This document shows, piece by piece, positions 34,391 to 46,596 of a DNA stretch of 64,000 nt. The stretch is from Asterias rubens. Its lineage: Eukaryota > Echinodermata > Asteroidea > Forcipulatida > Asteriidae. The stretch covers positions 19,595,047 through 19,659,046 of the forward strand of contig NC_047066.1 of assembly GCF_902459465.1 (NCBI RefSeq), read 5' to 3'. A program made the position numbers and the translations under genes. Within the stretch, counting starts at the first letter, position 1, and each line of letters opens with the position of its first letter. The notes beneath the pieces were generated by a model. That model searched no databases and had not been told where the DNA came from. It worked only from the letters and a program-made list of their open reading frames with translations.

Positions 34391-37300
34391 ATGTCGAGCA
34401 AGAATCCAGAAATAATGGAGGTAGACGAGTCCACAAGTGCAGCAGCAAAACCAGGCAAATCTACCAAGTACGAGCTCCCATGGTAAGTAAAGTAGGCCTA
34501 ACGTTTTGTCACTGTCAGAGTCACTGTGATGTGTCAGTCGAATTAATAACAGTTAAATGAAATAACCCTGGCATGCGTGGAGATCATGTAAACAACGTGT
34601 ACCATGGTTTTGTTAAGTAGGGAGCGGAAAAAGACCGACAAAAAGGCTGCGTAAACATGGCTCGGTTTTGGAGAAAAAAATCCAGACTGACAAAAAAGTG
34701 ACAGTGACAATGACACGTGACCATGACCATGGTGACAGCAGCAGGGTTCGTTTAGGATAACTTTTCGTATGGCGCCACCACTTTTTCACTCATTTTTACA
34801 AAAAGGGATATCTCATTGAGATACTATTTTATTTCATATCGAGTGAAAAAGTGGTGACGCCATGCGGAAACTTTTTGTTTGTTGTTGTTTTGTACCAATT
34901 CCCAGGGAGGTCCATTTCTACCTCCGTACTTGAACTTGCTAAACAAACATGTTCACTAGACCAGAATTTCTTTTGCAAGACCCGAAACAAAATGTCAATC
35001 TTTAATTAAAAATACTAAATAGACTAGGCCAGGGAAAAGTTTCCGTATGTATGGCCATATATGGCCCATCCCCCCATGTTGTTGGATGGCGCCACCACCA
35101 TGACCACTTTTTCATTCGATAACCTCAACAATGAGATTGAGATAGGCCTATCCCTTTTTGTATAAAAAAAAGTGAGTGAAAAAGTGAGTGAAAAAGTGGT
35201 GGCCCCACACGGAAAGTTATCGTTTTTTTATAAAAAGTAATAGGGGGGGGGGGGCCCTATAATTAAAAGGAATATTTGTATTAAAAGATGATATTGATAG
35301 GCCTACACAGTGAAGTTAGACATGTTAGACCAAGTTACTGGGCTGGGGTGCTGCACTGATTTCTTTAATTTTTATAATTTTTTATTATCAATGTTAAATC
35401 ATACTAACGACCGATAGTGACCAGATGACCAATCCCGATAATGACAAATAAAAAAAAAATGGAGTACTGGGCCCAAGTAACTGGGTCTACATACGTCAAA
35501 GTATGATTACATTTCAGTTGAAAAATACCAGACTGCCGCAGTGTTGGACTTGTCTGGTCATAGTTTAGTGTTCCACGACTGCTGTTAAAATCCGCAGTGT
35601 AAATTTTAAGCCCAGGTCCGAACTCAAATGCCAACTGTTTTCGTCTTCATGTTACAATCAGTATAATCTTTTATCCCACCAATCTCTATTTCATGCCTTT
35701 AAATCATTTTCAACTATCATGACAGACTGAAATATTATTAAAAATATTGACATTGACTAATCTAGTGATTTAACCAACAGGGTGGAGAAGTACAGACCAA
35801 CCCTTTTGAGTGATGTCGTTGGTAATGAAGAGACGATCAGTCGACTGGAAGTTTTCTCCAAAGAGGGAAATGTACCCAATGTCATCATAGCTGTAAGTTT
35901 GGCAAAGTACACTGATTGCCAATTGAAGATTTTTGAGATGCAGTAGGAACATTTTTGAAGCAGACTTATCAAAAATACCAAGTAAAATTCATAAAGTTTT
36001 CTTTAAAAATTAGACCATGCCAAAATCTATTTCGGTAGTGGTATGGCTGCCTCTCCCAATATCTCAAAGTCTCCCATCGTTGAAAACAATTTTGAAGTAA
36101 ATGTCAGTGTTTGGAAACACTGGAAATACACGTATAATAAAATGTTTCGTTATTTCTTTCTCCCTGTCGTAGGGTCCCCCTGGAACTGGCAAAACCACCA
36201 GTATATTGTGTCTTTGCCGAGCCTTGCTAGGCCCAGACTACAAGGAAGCTGTTCTGGAAATGAATGCCTCAAATGACAGGTATGTTTGGTCTGATCAGGC
36301 TTTTTTTGTGGTGTTTTGTAGCCAAGAGGTCTAGTTCACCGGACCCAAGCTCTGGTGTTGTCAGCAGTAGAGTGTGGGTTCATTTTCCGGTCATTAACAA
36401 AAAATTGTTGTGCCCTTATGAGCAAGGCACTTAACCATAATTGCTTTGTAAAAAGTTGGGAAGGTATTGCATTCTGCTCCACCAACCTGGCTCCTATAGT
36501 GGACTGGATGATACCCATACCTACATCCTTATGGACTGTGAAAGGTAACCCTGTTTCAGCCATATGAGTCAGGAGCCAGTTTAACGATGATGAATTTGTG
36601 TACTTTTTTTCCAGGGGAATCGATGTAGTCAGAAACAAGATAAAGACATTCGCTCAGAAGAAGGTTACCTTGCCAAAAGGGCGTCATAAGGTCATCATTC
36701 TGGATGAAGCAGATAGGTAAACAACATGGCCTAATTTCCTTAAGCCCAACATTTTGATACGGGAACTATTAAAGCCATTGGACCCTTTCGGTAAACAGTG
36801 TTGTCCAAGGCCCACACTTTGTGTACCACAACTTCTATATCAAATAAACAAACCTGTGAAAATTTAGGCTCAATTGGTCATCGGAGTCGGGAGAAAACAA
36901 CGGAAAAACCCACCCTTGTTTCCGCGCATTTCGCCGTGTCATGACATGTGTTTAAAATAAATCTGTAATTCTCGTTAACGAGAATTTATATTGTTTTGCT
37001 GTTTTCTCAAAAAGTAAAGATTTCATGGAATAATATTTCAAGAGAAGTCTTTCACCATTGCCTTCTGTAAACCCTGTAAGTTATTTGTAAATCTGTGAAC
37101 TTTTTTTTTTTTTTCGGAACCGAAAGGGTCCATTGGCTTTAACTAGGAGCTAGTGAGTAATGACCAGGGGCAATGGAGGCAACTGCCTCTGTGAAGTATT
37201 GGGCCTGGTTAGCCTTGGTACCGTGAATGGTATACTTTTGTGGTGGCTCTGAAAAGAACTAGTGGTGTGACAGCTCAACATTTTGATAAATATTCTTTGG

Positions 37301-40300
37301 TTATATTTTTTTCATTTGAAGATGACCACTAGCCAATAAAATCTCCCAGTTAATAAAATATATAGTTCCATAATGTTATAGCAACTCTTCAATTTCTACA
37401 ATCACTGCCAAAATGCTTGGGCCATGTGAAACTAAATATGCCATGCCCCGACGTCCCCCATTATGGCAGGGATTGTAGACTGTTCTCTGCCAAGTTTCAA
37501 ATCCTATTTAAAATGTCTGGACTCCTCCCTTGCAGTATGACAAGTGGAGCCCAGCAGGCTATGCGTCGAACCATGGAAATCTACTCCAAGACAACACGGT
37601 TTGCTCTCGCCTGTAACACATCCGACAAGATCATTGAGCCGATTCAATCACGGTGTGCAGTCTTGAGGTACTCCCGCCTGACGGACAAACAGCTCCTCCA
37701 CCGGCTGATTGAGGTTGGAGAGAAGGAAGGAATAGAATGCACGGATGATGGACTGGAGGCAATCATCTATACAGCACAGGGGGACATGAGACAGGTAAAT
37801 TCAATCTTCGGTGAACGGCCAAATTACTGAGATTAACAAATTTCTGCTGTAAAAAAGGAAGTGGGGAAACCAGTTCCGTGTTTTGCAAGTTTTGCGCTAA
37901 AGACAAAGTGCACAGTTGGTAGTTACAAGAAAAAAAGTGTTCCTACCAGCACGTTATTATTCCAGATCTTGTGGGTGAATCTTGTCAAAGTAAAGGAAGT
38001 ACCATTGAAAGAACCCTGATGTCACTCTTGTTTATTTCGATTGGGGCAATCAAAATAAGTGTAATGATCATGAACATGCACAACATCACGTTTTTTCATT
38101 GTTTTCTCTCAGATGCAGCCTTAGTTTTTGTAACTTTGTTTCCATTTATATTTCCAGGCTATAAATAATATGCAGTCAACACATTCTGGTTTTGGTCTTG
38201 TGAACAGCGAAAACGTCTTCAAAGTAAGTCTATCCAAAGAGTGTTTTTCTTTCTGTAGTGAACCAATTAAGTATGGTTCCCAATGCACCTTACTTTGGAA
38301 GAGATATGCTAAAAAAAACTCACAGACATTGCTCCTTTAACAGGTATGGTGCATTGCTGGAATCATAATTCATAGAACTGTTTTTTATATTTGAAAGACT
38401 AGAAATGATTGCCTTGAGAAGTATTTGTGTCTGAAATACTAAATATCATTTGAAATTGGTTGATATTGCAATTCTTTTGATGCTATTGATGAATTGTTCT
38501 GTATTATGAAATACTATTTGATATTGCATTTTTGTATATGTATATGTGGCATTTTACTGATTGCATTATGTACTTTATAATTGCAAATGATTTATTGTGC
38601 TATTCTTGACAGTTCATCACTTTATGACACTTGATACCTGTTCTTGCTATTATGTTTTCTTCAAATCAGTGCATTATTTTCCCCCCCAGAGGTTGTGTAT
38701 TATTTGACTGTGTTTCATATTTAATTGAATACTATTCTGTATTATTGATATTGTTCTGTATTTCTGATTATCTGTTTTACTCATGTCCACTCAAGGCCAA
38801 TTGCCTTCCTCTCACTCTCTTAACTTGTCCCCTCCCTTCACTCTCTTTTACTTCTACTTAAATTTGTGATTGAGCTATTTTCCCAACTACTTTGTATGTT
38901 ATGATTTGACATTTTGCAAATGACTGTGGTTTTGATGTCTATTTGATGCTATTTGACTGTTTGCATTTGCGGTACACATGTGCTTCATAAGTGCAAACGA
39001 TTTCTTGCCCTGCTCTTTACATATTTGATCATTATATTGCATGTATTGATACCTGATTCTTGCTATTTTTTTTTTTTTAAATCAGTGCATTATTTTGTCC
39101 CCACAGGTTGTGCATTACTTGATTGTGTTTCATATAAATTGAAAAATATTCTGTATTTATGATATTGTCCTCTCCTGATTATCTGCTTTTTAATACTATT
39201 TGTCCACTCAAAGCCTTGCCTTCTGCCTTTCTTACAATTTCCCTTCCTCTCTTTCTCATTTACTTCAATTCAAATTTGTGATTGAGCCATTTCCCAAACT
39301 TCTTTTTTGTATTATGATTTGACATTTTGCAAATGACTGTTTTTTATATGTCTTTTTGATGCTAGAAAGATATTTTAATAGTCAAGTTTTATATAAACAT
39401 TTAATGAGTATGACTTGATTTTGAAATGTATTTGATATTGAAATGCATTGTTTGACTTTTGATCATCCATATTTCCATTTCTGATGCCATTTCTGATACA
39501 ATGCTTCTATTTTCGATGCTAGAAAGATTATGCATTTCATAAACTAAGAGCCACATCATTTGCGAACTGTTATTGAAATGTTTTTCAACTTTTTATTCAT
39601 CCATATTTACATCTTTGCTCATTTTCAACAACTGTATCATGATTTGTCTGTTTATAAATGATTGTTTTATATGTTGTTGGAGCTTGAGAAACATTTAATT
39701 TACACAAAAGTCAAACATTTTAATTGATTGATATATTGATCTGTATACTTACACAATATTGATCTGTATACTTGCAATTGATATTACGTCTTGATATTTG
39801 CAACTTTTTTTCATATCATGATTTGCCTTGTGTTTAATATGATGTTTATGTGTACTGTATTTCTGTATCAACATAAGTATTTTCGTAATCGAGTTACCAT
39901 AAGTCACACAAACAGTTTGTGAATTGACCATGTACTAAAAGCATTATCAAAATCAATTTTTAAAGAATAATTAGTTTGCAACTTAAATAAATGTGTTATC
40001 CTCTTTCGATATATGCACATAGGCCTAGTCTGCATTTTAAGTTAACAAGCATTGTTGACAAAATGGAAATAACATGAACATCTTTTTTACCGTTTCTTAA
40101 AGGTTTGTGATGAGCCCCATCCTATCCTTATTAAGGATATGTTTACTAAATGTGTTGAGGGGAATATTGACAAAGCCTATGAGGTGATGGAACATATGTG
40201 GAGTATGGGGTACGCCCCCGAGGACATCATCTCAAATATGTTCAGGGTTTGTAAGACGTTTGACATGGCAGAATATCTTAAACTGGAGTTTATCAAGGTG

Positions 40301-40946
40301 AGTTGGCTTCTATTGGTTTTAGTTGAACCAGTCTGAACCAGTTTGAACTGGTCTAGTCAAGTTGGGTCTAGTTGTTTAGCAATGAAGCTACATTGCAGTC
40401 TAATCCAGTTCAAACTGGTATTGTCAAGTTGCTAATAAGTTGAAAAATGGTGGTCACTATGGGTTTGCACTGTTTTGTTTGGGTGGACTCTATGATCAGA
40501 TTTACCCAAACCTAATGTGTCATAGTGTTGTGTCCATGGCTTATTGAGTCAATAATCTAGTTTCATAACAAAAAAGAAGCTATAAAGTCTAGTCTATTTC
40601 AGTTCAAATTGTAGCAGTGCTTGTTCTCCATTTAATATCTGACCTAACCCACATTTCTGGTCTGGAACTGCCATGTTCTGTCATAAAAAACTTTCTTGAT
40701 TCTTTGACTTCGTTTTTTGAACAGATTTCACAAGTTTTAATACAAGATATTTTTTCAAGTTAACATTTTGTAATTTATCATCTTATTCAATCTAATTTTA
40801 ACTGTTGCGTTGTGCTGTACTTTCTGTTTCAGGAAATTGGGTTCACACATATGAAAATAGCAGAGGGAGTAGGTTCACTGCTGCAACTCAGTGGTTTGCT
40901 TGCAAGGATGTGCCAGAAAGGGATGTTACCCCCTGAGGAATCATGA
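34391..40946 (+). CDS. RFC2: replication factor C subunit 2 (RFC40), 348 aa, eight coding exons
   Basis: Exons: 34391-34482, 35781-35892, 36173-36279, 36615-36716, 37536-37794, 38158-38223, 40103-40297, 40833-40946. The joined frame is 1047 nt including stop. RFC2 is a small AAA+ subunit of the RFC clamp loader, which places PCNA on primer-template ends in the nucleus. Motifs in order: VEKYRP (~32-37), Walker [10 protein letters not shown] (69-77), Walker B VIILDEAD (130-137), sensor 1 LACNTSDKI (~162-170) and the arginine-finger SRC box (176-178), then the C-terminal collar domain. Length is close to human (354 aa). The N-terminus is short and acidic before the YELPWVEKYRP core. All catalytic motifs are intact. 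Confidence 0.96.
34762..34878. mobile_element. MITE, GGCGCCACCACTTTTTCA family, copy 2
   Basis: TTTTCGTATGGCGCCACCAC at the left and the inverse GTGGTGACGCCATGCGGAAA at the right. It lies in RFC2 intron 1. Confidence 0.75.
35036..35222. mobile_element. MITE, GGCGCCACCACTTTTTCA family, copy 3
   Basis: AAAGTTTCCGTATG...GATGGCGCCACCAC at the left and GTGGTGGCCCCACACGGAAA at the right. It contains small internal duplications (AAAAAGTGAGTG twice). It lies in RFC2 intron 1. Confidence 0.7.
36769..37142 (+). mobile_element. family 2 MITE in RFC2 intron 4
   Basis: TTAAAGCCATTGGACCCTTT at the left and AAAGGGTCCATTGGCTTTAA at the right, with TTAA flanking both. A central perfect palindrome, ATTCTCGTTAACGAGAAT. 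The internal ACCTGTGAAAATTTAGGCTC block is shared with family 1. Confidence 0.85.
38582..39365. repeat. ~400-bp tandem duplication in RFC2 intron 6
   Basis: Two adjacent diverged copies (about 38,582-38,947 and 38,990-39,365) share TTGATACCTG, AAATCAGTGCATTATTTT, TTGTGATTGAGC and TTTGACATTTTGCAAATGAC in order. T-rich and non-coding. Confidence 0.75.
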
Positions 40947-41262
40947 TCGAGCCAAGATGAACTTTGAATTTAGAGAACCCCCTGCACCGATGTCTCCCAA
41001 TGGTATGTCCTTTTGAGAGTACATTTCCTTGTGAAGGTATGTTGTACCAGTGTCACCAAAAATGGAAACTGCCAAGTGATACTCAGGGAAATTTACCTCC
41101 AAAATAGAACAAAGTAAGATCTATTTTGAGTCATGACATTCAAGTGAATATTAAAACAGCTATGTGCTAGGAACCAGGACACCTTTCTGACTAAGCTGTT
41201 TTTGTACATGACAGTACTGATTGGTTCCTTTCATCAAGTTTAACATGCTAAAAGCAATTACG

Positions 41263-41395
41263 AGTGTAGTCTTGATTCAAGACCCTCCTGTTATTGATAT
41301 CCCACGATCCATTGCTGAGGGTAATATTACCCTCGGTGAGGGAAGTAAACAACAGGAGAATCTTGAACCAAGACTACTACAAGTGCAGACAAGTG
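41263..41395. repeat. imperfect inverted repeat 3' of RFC2
   Basis: GTAGTCTTGATTCAAGA...CTCCTGTT is inverse to AACAGGAGAATCTTGA...AAGACTAC. The centre GAGGGTAATATTACCCTC is a perfect palindrome. Possibly a MITE, or a fold in a long RFC2 3' UTR. Confidence 0.6.
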
Positions 41396-41467
41396 CTTTA
41401 CTTCGGATCATACTATGTAAAAAGCGCAGAACAGACTTTCGAGTCCAGTGTGTAACTTCACCCTGAC

Positions 41468-41473
41468 AATAAA
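41468..41473 (+). terminator. possible RFC2 polyadenylation signal
   Basis: AATAAA about 520 bp after the RFC2 stop. Another AATAAA near 42,090 is an alternative. Confidence 0.35.
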
Positions 41474-42600
41474 TGAAGGTCTAAAATAATAAGACACGTT
41501 TTTTTAGATATACTTCTGATTGGGGAAATTTTGCAGATGACAATGTAACATCCTGATTCTGGGCAAGATTTTGTACAGTTTGAAATCATGGATAATTATT
41601 TTTGAATTGCTATAGCAAGACAATTGTTAATTCCTTTGAGATTTTTAAACCTAGAGGATGTTAGTTATTGAACATTCTTAGAAATGACAAAAGTTTAACT
41701 AGCGAACAGTAAGGAATCTTATATAGATCTGTTTCCATTTCGGCATGCATTTAACAACACACCAACAAGTTAATTTCAAAAGATGAACATGCAGCTGCTG
41801 TAAAGTATATGTAAACATTTAAAACATAAAGACAGCGCGTTAACAAAAATCGCAATGGTGGCTAGTTTGTTGAGGTAAACACATGTGGCTAGCTGTAATG
41901 CATCTTTTAAAAACTATTTCCTTTAGTTTTCTTGGGATTTGTCCTTTATGTCTAAGTATGTTGGATTACTCAAATGCACAAGTTGATCTGTTATTTCTAT
42001 CTCAACTCCTGTGTCTCGTGATGATTCAGTCTTCAAATTTGGGCAGTTTGTAAAACCTTTATTTGTAGGACAGTATTTTGTGGACAGTATTACAAATAAA
42101 AACACAGTTTACAACTTCCTTTGCTTAAATTGTATATTTTTAATGTTTTGAGCTTTCTATGCAAAAGAAACATTAACCAGACATTGCTTAATATTACCTT
42201 TGGGTTATTGGGAACAATCAGTACAGTTGTTCATTGAAAAATTTGATACATAAGAGTGCTTTATGAACAGGTACATAATAACCCAATGATGTTGTCAGGC
42301 TGTTGTGGTCTGGGTTCCAACTACCAGCATGTGTGTGTGTGTGTCCTGGAGAAAGACTTTGTTCCTATAATTGGAAACTTTTGATACGCTGGCGGCAGCA
42401 GACATAACAGTCCCTTTTTGCGGCTCTGAGCGTGCGCAGCTGCTCAGTCCACGCGTATGTCGGAGCATCTGCACTTCCGGTGATAACTGTTACAAATAAT
42501 ATTCCAAAAGTTTCTGCATTACTTTGTACTTCGGACGGGACGTTAAGCGTTAGGTCATGTGTGTTGTGTGCGATCAAACGCCAAACCTATCTCTTTCTAC
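41474..42600. other. no gene seen
   Basis: AT-rich RFC2 3' flank with a short GT run near 42,330. Overlapping frames of ~70 codons at 42,365-42,650 on both strands show no domain. Confidence 0.4.
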
Positions 42601-42846
42601 CAGGGCCCAATTTCATAGAGCTGCTAAGCACGAAAATTTGCCAAGCATGAAATTTCTTCCTTGATAAAAACAGGATTACCAAGCAAATTTCCACTTGATT
42701 TTCAGGATAGGCAAGCAACAGCTGAATACCAACAACAAGCAATAGGCAATAAATAGAAATTTGGTTGGCAATCCTGTTTTTATCAATAAGGAAATCTCAT
42801 GCTAAGCAAATTTTTGTGCTTAGCAGCTCTATGAAATTGGGCCCAG
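42601..42846. mobile_element. foldback MITE (TTTCATAGAGCTGCTAAGCA family)
   Basis: GGGCCCAATTTCATAGAGCT at the left and the inverse AGCTCTATGAAATTGGGCCC at the right. Inner blocks (AACAGGATTACCAAGC and TTGGCAATCCTGTT) are also inverted, so most of the 246 bp folds back. Partial relatives lie near 10,290 and 21,020-21,205. Confidence 0.8.
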
Positions 42847-43139
42847 GTGTTTATGGCACAGTTTTTGGCAGAGTACGCTTCATCACAACATAAATTTATC
42901 CTTGCAATAATGGTATGAGAATGAGTCTCCTAACTCAAATTTTGAACGCATCTGTCTTTAAAAAAGTAAGCAATTGAAGACGCCCGAAAACCATAAAGCA
43001 ATATCTAAGTAATACTATTTTAAGTACATTAATAAGGAAGAATATGAAGAAATTAATCAACTTTTTATGAAGAAATAATGGTAGGGGATACACAATCTCA
43101 CATAGTATTTAGGCCTATAGGTGACGTATGGTTCCATGA

Positions 43140-43434
43140 TATATCTGTGAAAATTTGGATTTGATTGGTCATCGAAGTCTCAAGAGAACAATGAAAGAAC
43201 AGACGCCCTTGTTGCCCAAATTTGTGTGTTTTCAGATGCATAATACAAGGATTCAGGCCTGTTCAAGTTCTTTTATTATTTGAGTGAGAAATTACCTCTT
43301 TCTAAAAAACTAGGTTACCATACTTTAGAGTTTCTCACAAGGTTTTGTACTATCAACAGCTCCCCATTGCTCATTACCAAGTAAGCTTTTATGCGTTTTG
43401 AGTAATAACCAATAGTGTCATATGACTTTAGAGA
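43140..43434 (+). mobile_element. old diverged family 1 copy
   Basis: TCTGTGAAAATTTGGATTTG, CAGATGCATAATACAAGG, CCATTGCTCATTACCAAGTA and ACCAATAGTGTCATATGACT follow family 1 order with many changes. Confidence 0.5.
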
Positions 43435-43481
43435 AAATCCCATGGCGCACTGAAATTTTCCCATATTGACTGGACGTGGGT

Positions 43482-46480
43482 CTAGCGGTCGCAGCGACCC
43501 CAACCGTTGACCAAACTGCGGAGAGCACTACCTGGGCAGAGAGTACTCGAGAAATCACTATGTCCACACGCATGGTAACCGCTCTTCACCTTTCCCAAAT
43601 CGACCCCACACTGCCTCAGGTTTTCCAAGGCAGTCATCATACCAGAACTCGGCTAAATCATGGGAAAATAATAAATAAATGGAAATAAATAATACAACAA
43701 ATTCTTTAAAATGGACAGGCCATGAACATTAAAATACCATTGGCTGGTAAAGCAGTTCGCAACAGCTAGTTCTATTTAGGTAAATAAATAATAATAGTAT
43801 ACATAATAGTCAAATAAATACCGTTATGAAAAAATACCATAGCATTTATTTTTAACGGTATTTTTTAAATAAGTGTGAACTTGTAAACAAATAATTTTCA
43901 TACACTGTTTTGAAGCATGGTTGAGTGAAAAGGCGTATATCATCAGAGTAAAACAAAAATGGGGGCGCTTGGTGGGAAATCTTAGGGCCTACAAAAAATT
44001 GTCAACAAATATTAAGGCTTCTGTTGAAATATCTGTACGTGGTGTAGTTTACTACATTGGCTGTTTTATGTGGCATTCATTGGAATAATTTGACAATCTC
44101 AACAATTTAAATTGAACAAAACACCAAAAGAAGCCATTGGACCCTTTCGGAAAAAGAAAAAAAAAATCACAGATTTACAAATAACTTACAGGGTTTACAG
44201 AAGGTAGTGGTGAAATACTTATCTTGAAATATTATTCCATGAAATGTTTTACTTTTTGAGAAAACAGTAAAACAATATCAATTCTCGTTAACGAGAATTA
44301 CGGATTTATTTTAAACACATGTCATTGCACGGCGAAACGCGCGGATACAAGGGTGGGTTTTCCCGTTATTTTCTCCCGACTCCGATGACCGATTAAGCCC
44401 AAATTTTCACAGGCTTGTTATTTGATATAGAAGTTGTGATACACGAAGTGTGGGCCTTGGACAATACTGTTTACAAAAAGGGTCCAATGGCTTTAATGGG
44501 TGATAGGGCCTACTCTGCAGACTCAACATTGAGCATAATTTTTTTGATTCAAAGATGTTGAATTGAAAGAAACATAAACAGACCACTGGACTTGTCTTGT
44601 CTTGTCTTGAGTTTACTGGCCCGACATTGAAATCACTGGCCTGAGGCCGGTGGTCCAGTGTAAAATTGAAGCCCTGCTTTATTATCTACATATAAAAAAT
44701 AGGCCTCTTGTCCTTCCTTCCAGAAAATGCAGTCTCACATAATGTGAGGATAAGATGCACTGGGTGTTGCGCTTGCGTCCAATAACATGCTGTCGAGTGC
44801 GGAAACATACAGATATTATGTATGTATATATTGTTTCAATAATATTGAGTATTGTACCTGTGCGCTCACGTAGTTCCCGATCATAGAGATGCCGATGGAC
44901 CTACTGTTGTATGATGGAGCATGTGCTCCTTGGTTGTTCCAACCACGCCCTACGTAAACTCTGTTATCACCACCGATCAGAAAGTTGTATCCAATGTCAT
45001 TCCAACCTATATAGAATTAGAAAACAAATAATGACAATGATTCGGCTTCCGTGTTCAAGGATTTTCTAAGTTAATAGATGCGTAATCGTGTGTGTGCATT
45101 ATAATTTACTTCAAAACGCCTGTCTAATTCTCACTGTATATTGTATGTGCATACATGTTGCATTGTGTTCTGCTCTGCACTTGATATACAACTCTGGTGG
45201 TGGTCATGTTCAACACTTGTCTTTTTCACAAGATCTTAGACCGTATGATCCAAGTTTCAGATATTTTTGTTTAGCATGACCCTGCCACGGCTAGTTTCTA
45301 CGTTTCACATTCAGTTTAAGTTTTACACATTGTCGTTTGTCTCTATTTTCTTCATCCATGGTATATGTGAGAATAAACGGTAAACTTGCGGGTACAACCA
45401 TGTTCTCTTATGTGAGGGAGTGTGTTGGCTCTCTGAGAGCCGGCCAGTTTTGGTCTCGACGTTTCGAATACTCTGCTCGACTTCAGGCGCCTCTTACGAG
45501 TTAATGTTGGTTATAATTATTACGTGCATTTACGTTCATTATTCTTGTGGTGGTTTTGGATACCTCGGACCCTTCTTGAACATGCATTTTGCGTTGAACA
45601 TGACCCTCCGTCAGCAGTGTGGTGGATAATGTAGTAGTCCAGGTTCCCGGCCAAGCTTGTCGTACTCCGTGGAGATGAGGCTCCCCAAGTGGATCTCTGG
45701 ACGAAGTTTACATCCGAGCACCCACCTGTTGTATGGATAGAGTGTGAGGGATTCAATTTAGAGTCTCACCCACCACAGACCCGCATGTAGTCTTGCTTGG
45801 TTGGTTGGTTCCAAGACTTTCGCATGGATCATTTTCCAGCCTGGTTAATACCGCGCCGAATCGCGCCAGCTTTTCGTAATGTATTTTCGCTATACCACGG
45901 GCAGCGCGTCGTACCGCCCGCTAGCCTTTTGTAAATGCTTGGTTCGATCTCAAGTTTACAGACAGTCGTCAAACCGAAATGAATTCAAGAAGATAACTTT
46001 CCTTCTGTCGGGTCACCACGTTTATGTTACGTTACGTTGTTACGGTTATGTTACGAATATAGAGTAGGTATAACTCGGAACAAGACTAACCCGCAGGCGT
46101 CGGCTGAAATCCTTGTTTTGCTATTTATCTTGTAGCCCTATAATAAACTGAATAAAATGTGCAAAAACTGCTATTTTCATCAATAAATTTCAAAACAAGG
46201 GCGAAATCGTTCAACATAATCATTTTGGCTTAGAATAGGCCCCAAATTCTGCTTAGCAAATAGGGGATACACATACGTTTTTAAGTTCCTAAATTTTCCA
46301 TCAAAAACTATAGCCTACGACAATAGCAACAAAGCTCTGTTGTCAGACAAAACGTGCTTGTTAGTGGTAAAAACGCTTCATGTAATCCCTACTTATCTTA
46401 CTTGAATTAGCTCGTCCTGTTTGGAGAAGCATCATGCAGCAGACAAACACTATAAGTCGGATCACGTCCATTTTCAGCAT
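43482..46480 (-). CDS. peptidoglycan recognition protein A, secreted, short type (196 aa)
   Basis: Coding exons from 5': 46402-46480, 45534-45725, 44858-45006, 43482-43652 (phases 1, 1, 0). PGRPs bind bacterial peptidoglycan, and zinc-containing members cleave the N-acetylmuramoyl-L-alanine amide bond. Exon 1 is a signal peptide ([17 protein letters not shown]). Exon 2 carries [12 protein letters not shown] and YYIIHHTA, with a Cys pair (CSTQNAC). Exon 3 has [20 protein letters not shown] and [19 protein letters not shown]. Exon 4 has [10 protein letters not shown] and TLCPG. The His/Tyr/His/Cys set for zinc amidase is complete, so activity is predicted. Exon 4 differs strongly from B and C (GHSD for GHRD). 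It is separated from exon 3 by a 1.2-kb intron carrying a family 2 MITE. Confidence 0.88.
44129..44496 (-). mobile_element. family 2 MITE in PGRP-A intron 3
   Basis: AAGCCATTGGACCCTTTCGG at the left and GGGTCCAATGGCTTTAATG at the right. The central ATTCTCGTTAACGAGAAT palindrome is intact. Confidence 0.8.
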
Positions 46481-46596
46481 GTTGAAGGCGTTTATGGTCA
46501 ATCTTCGCACAAGAACTGCGTATGATGAACACTCAATATCAGACTGATAAGGAGTCGATAGTGCCACGGGTTTAAGTACTGCAGTTGCAAAATACA

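Noticed and set aside
36336-36638. ORFs on both strands in RFC2 intron 3
   Set aside because: They sit wholly between RFC2 exons 3 and 4. The translation has no domain, and RFC2 joins cleanly across the interval.
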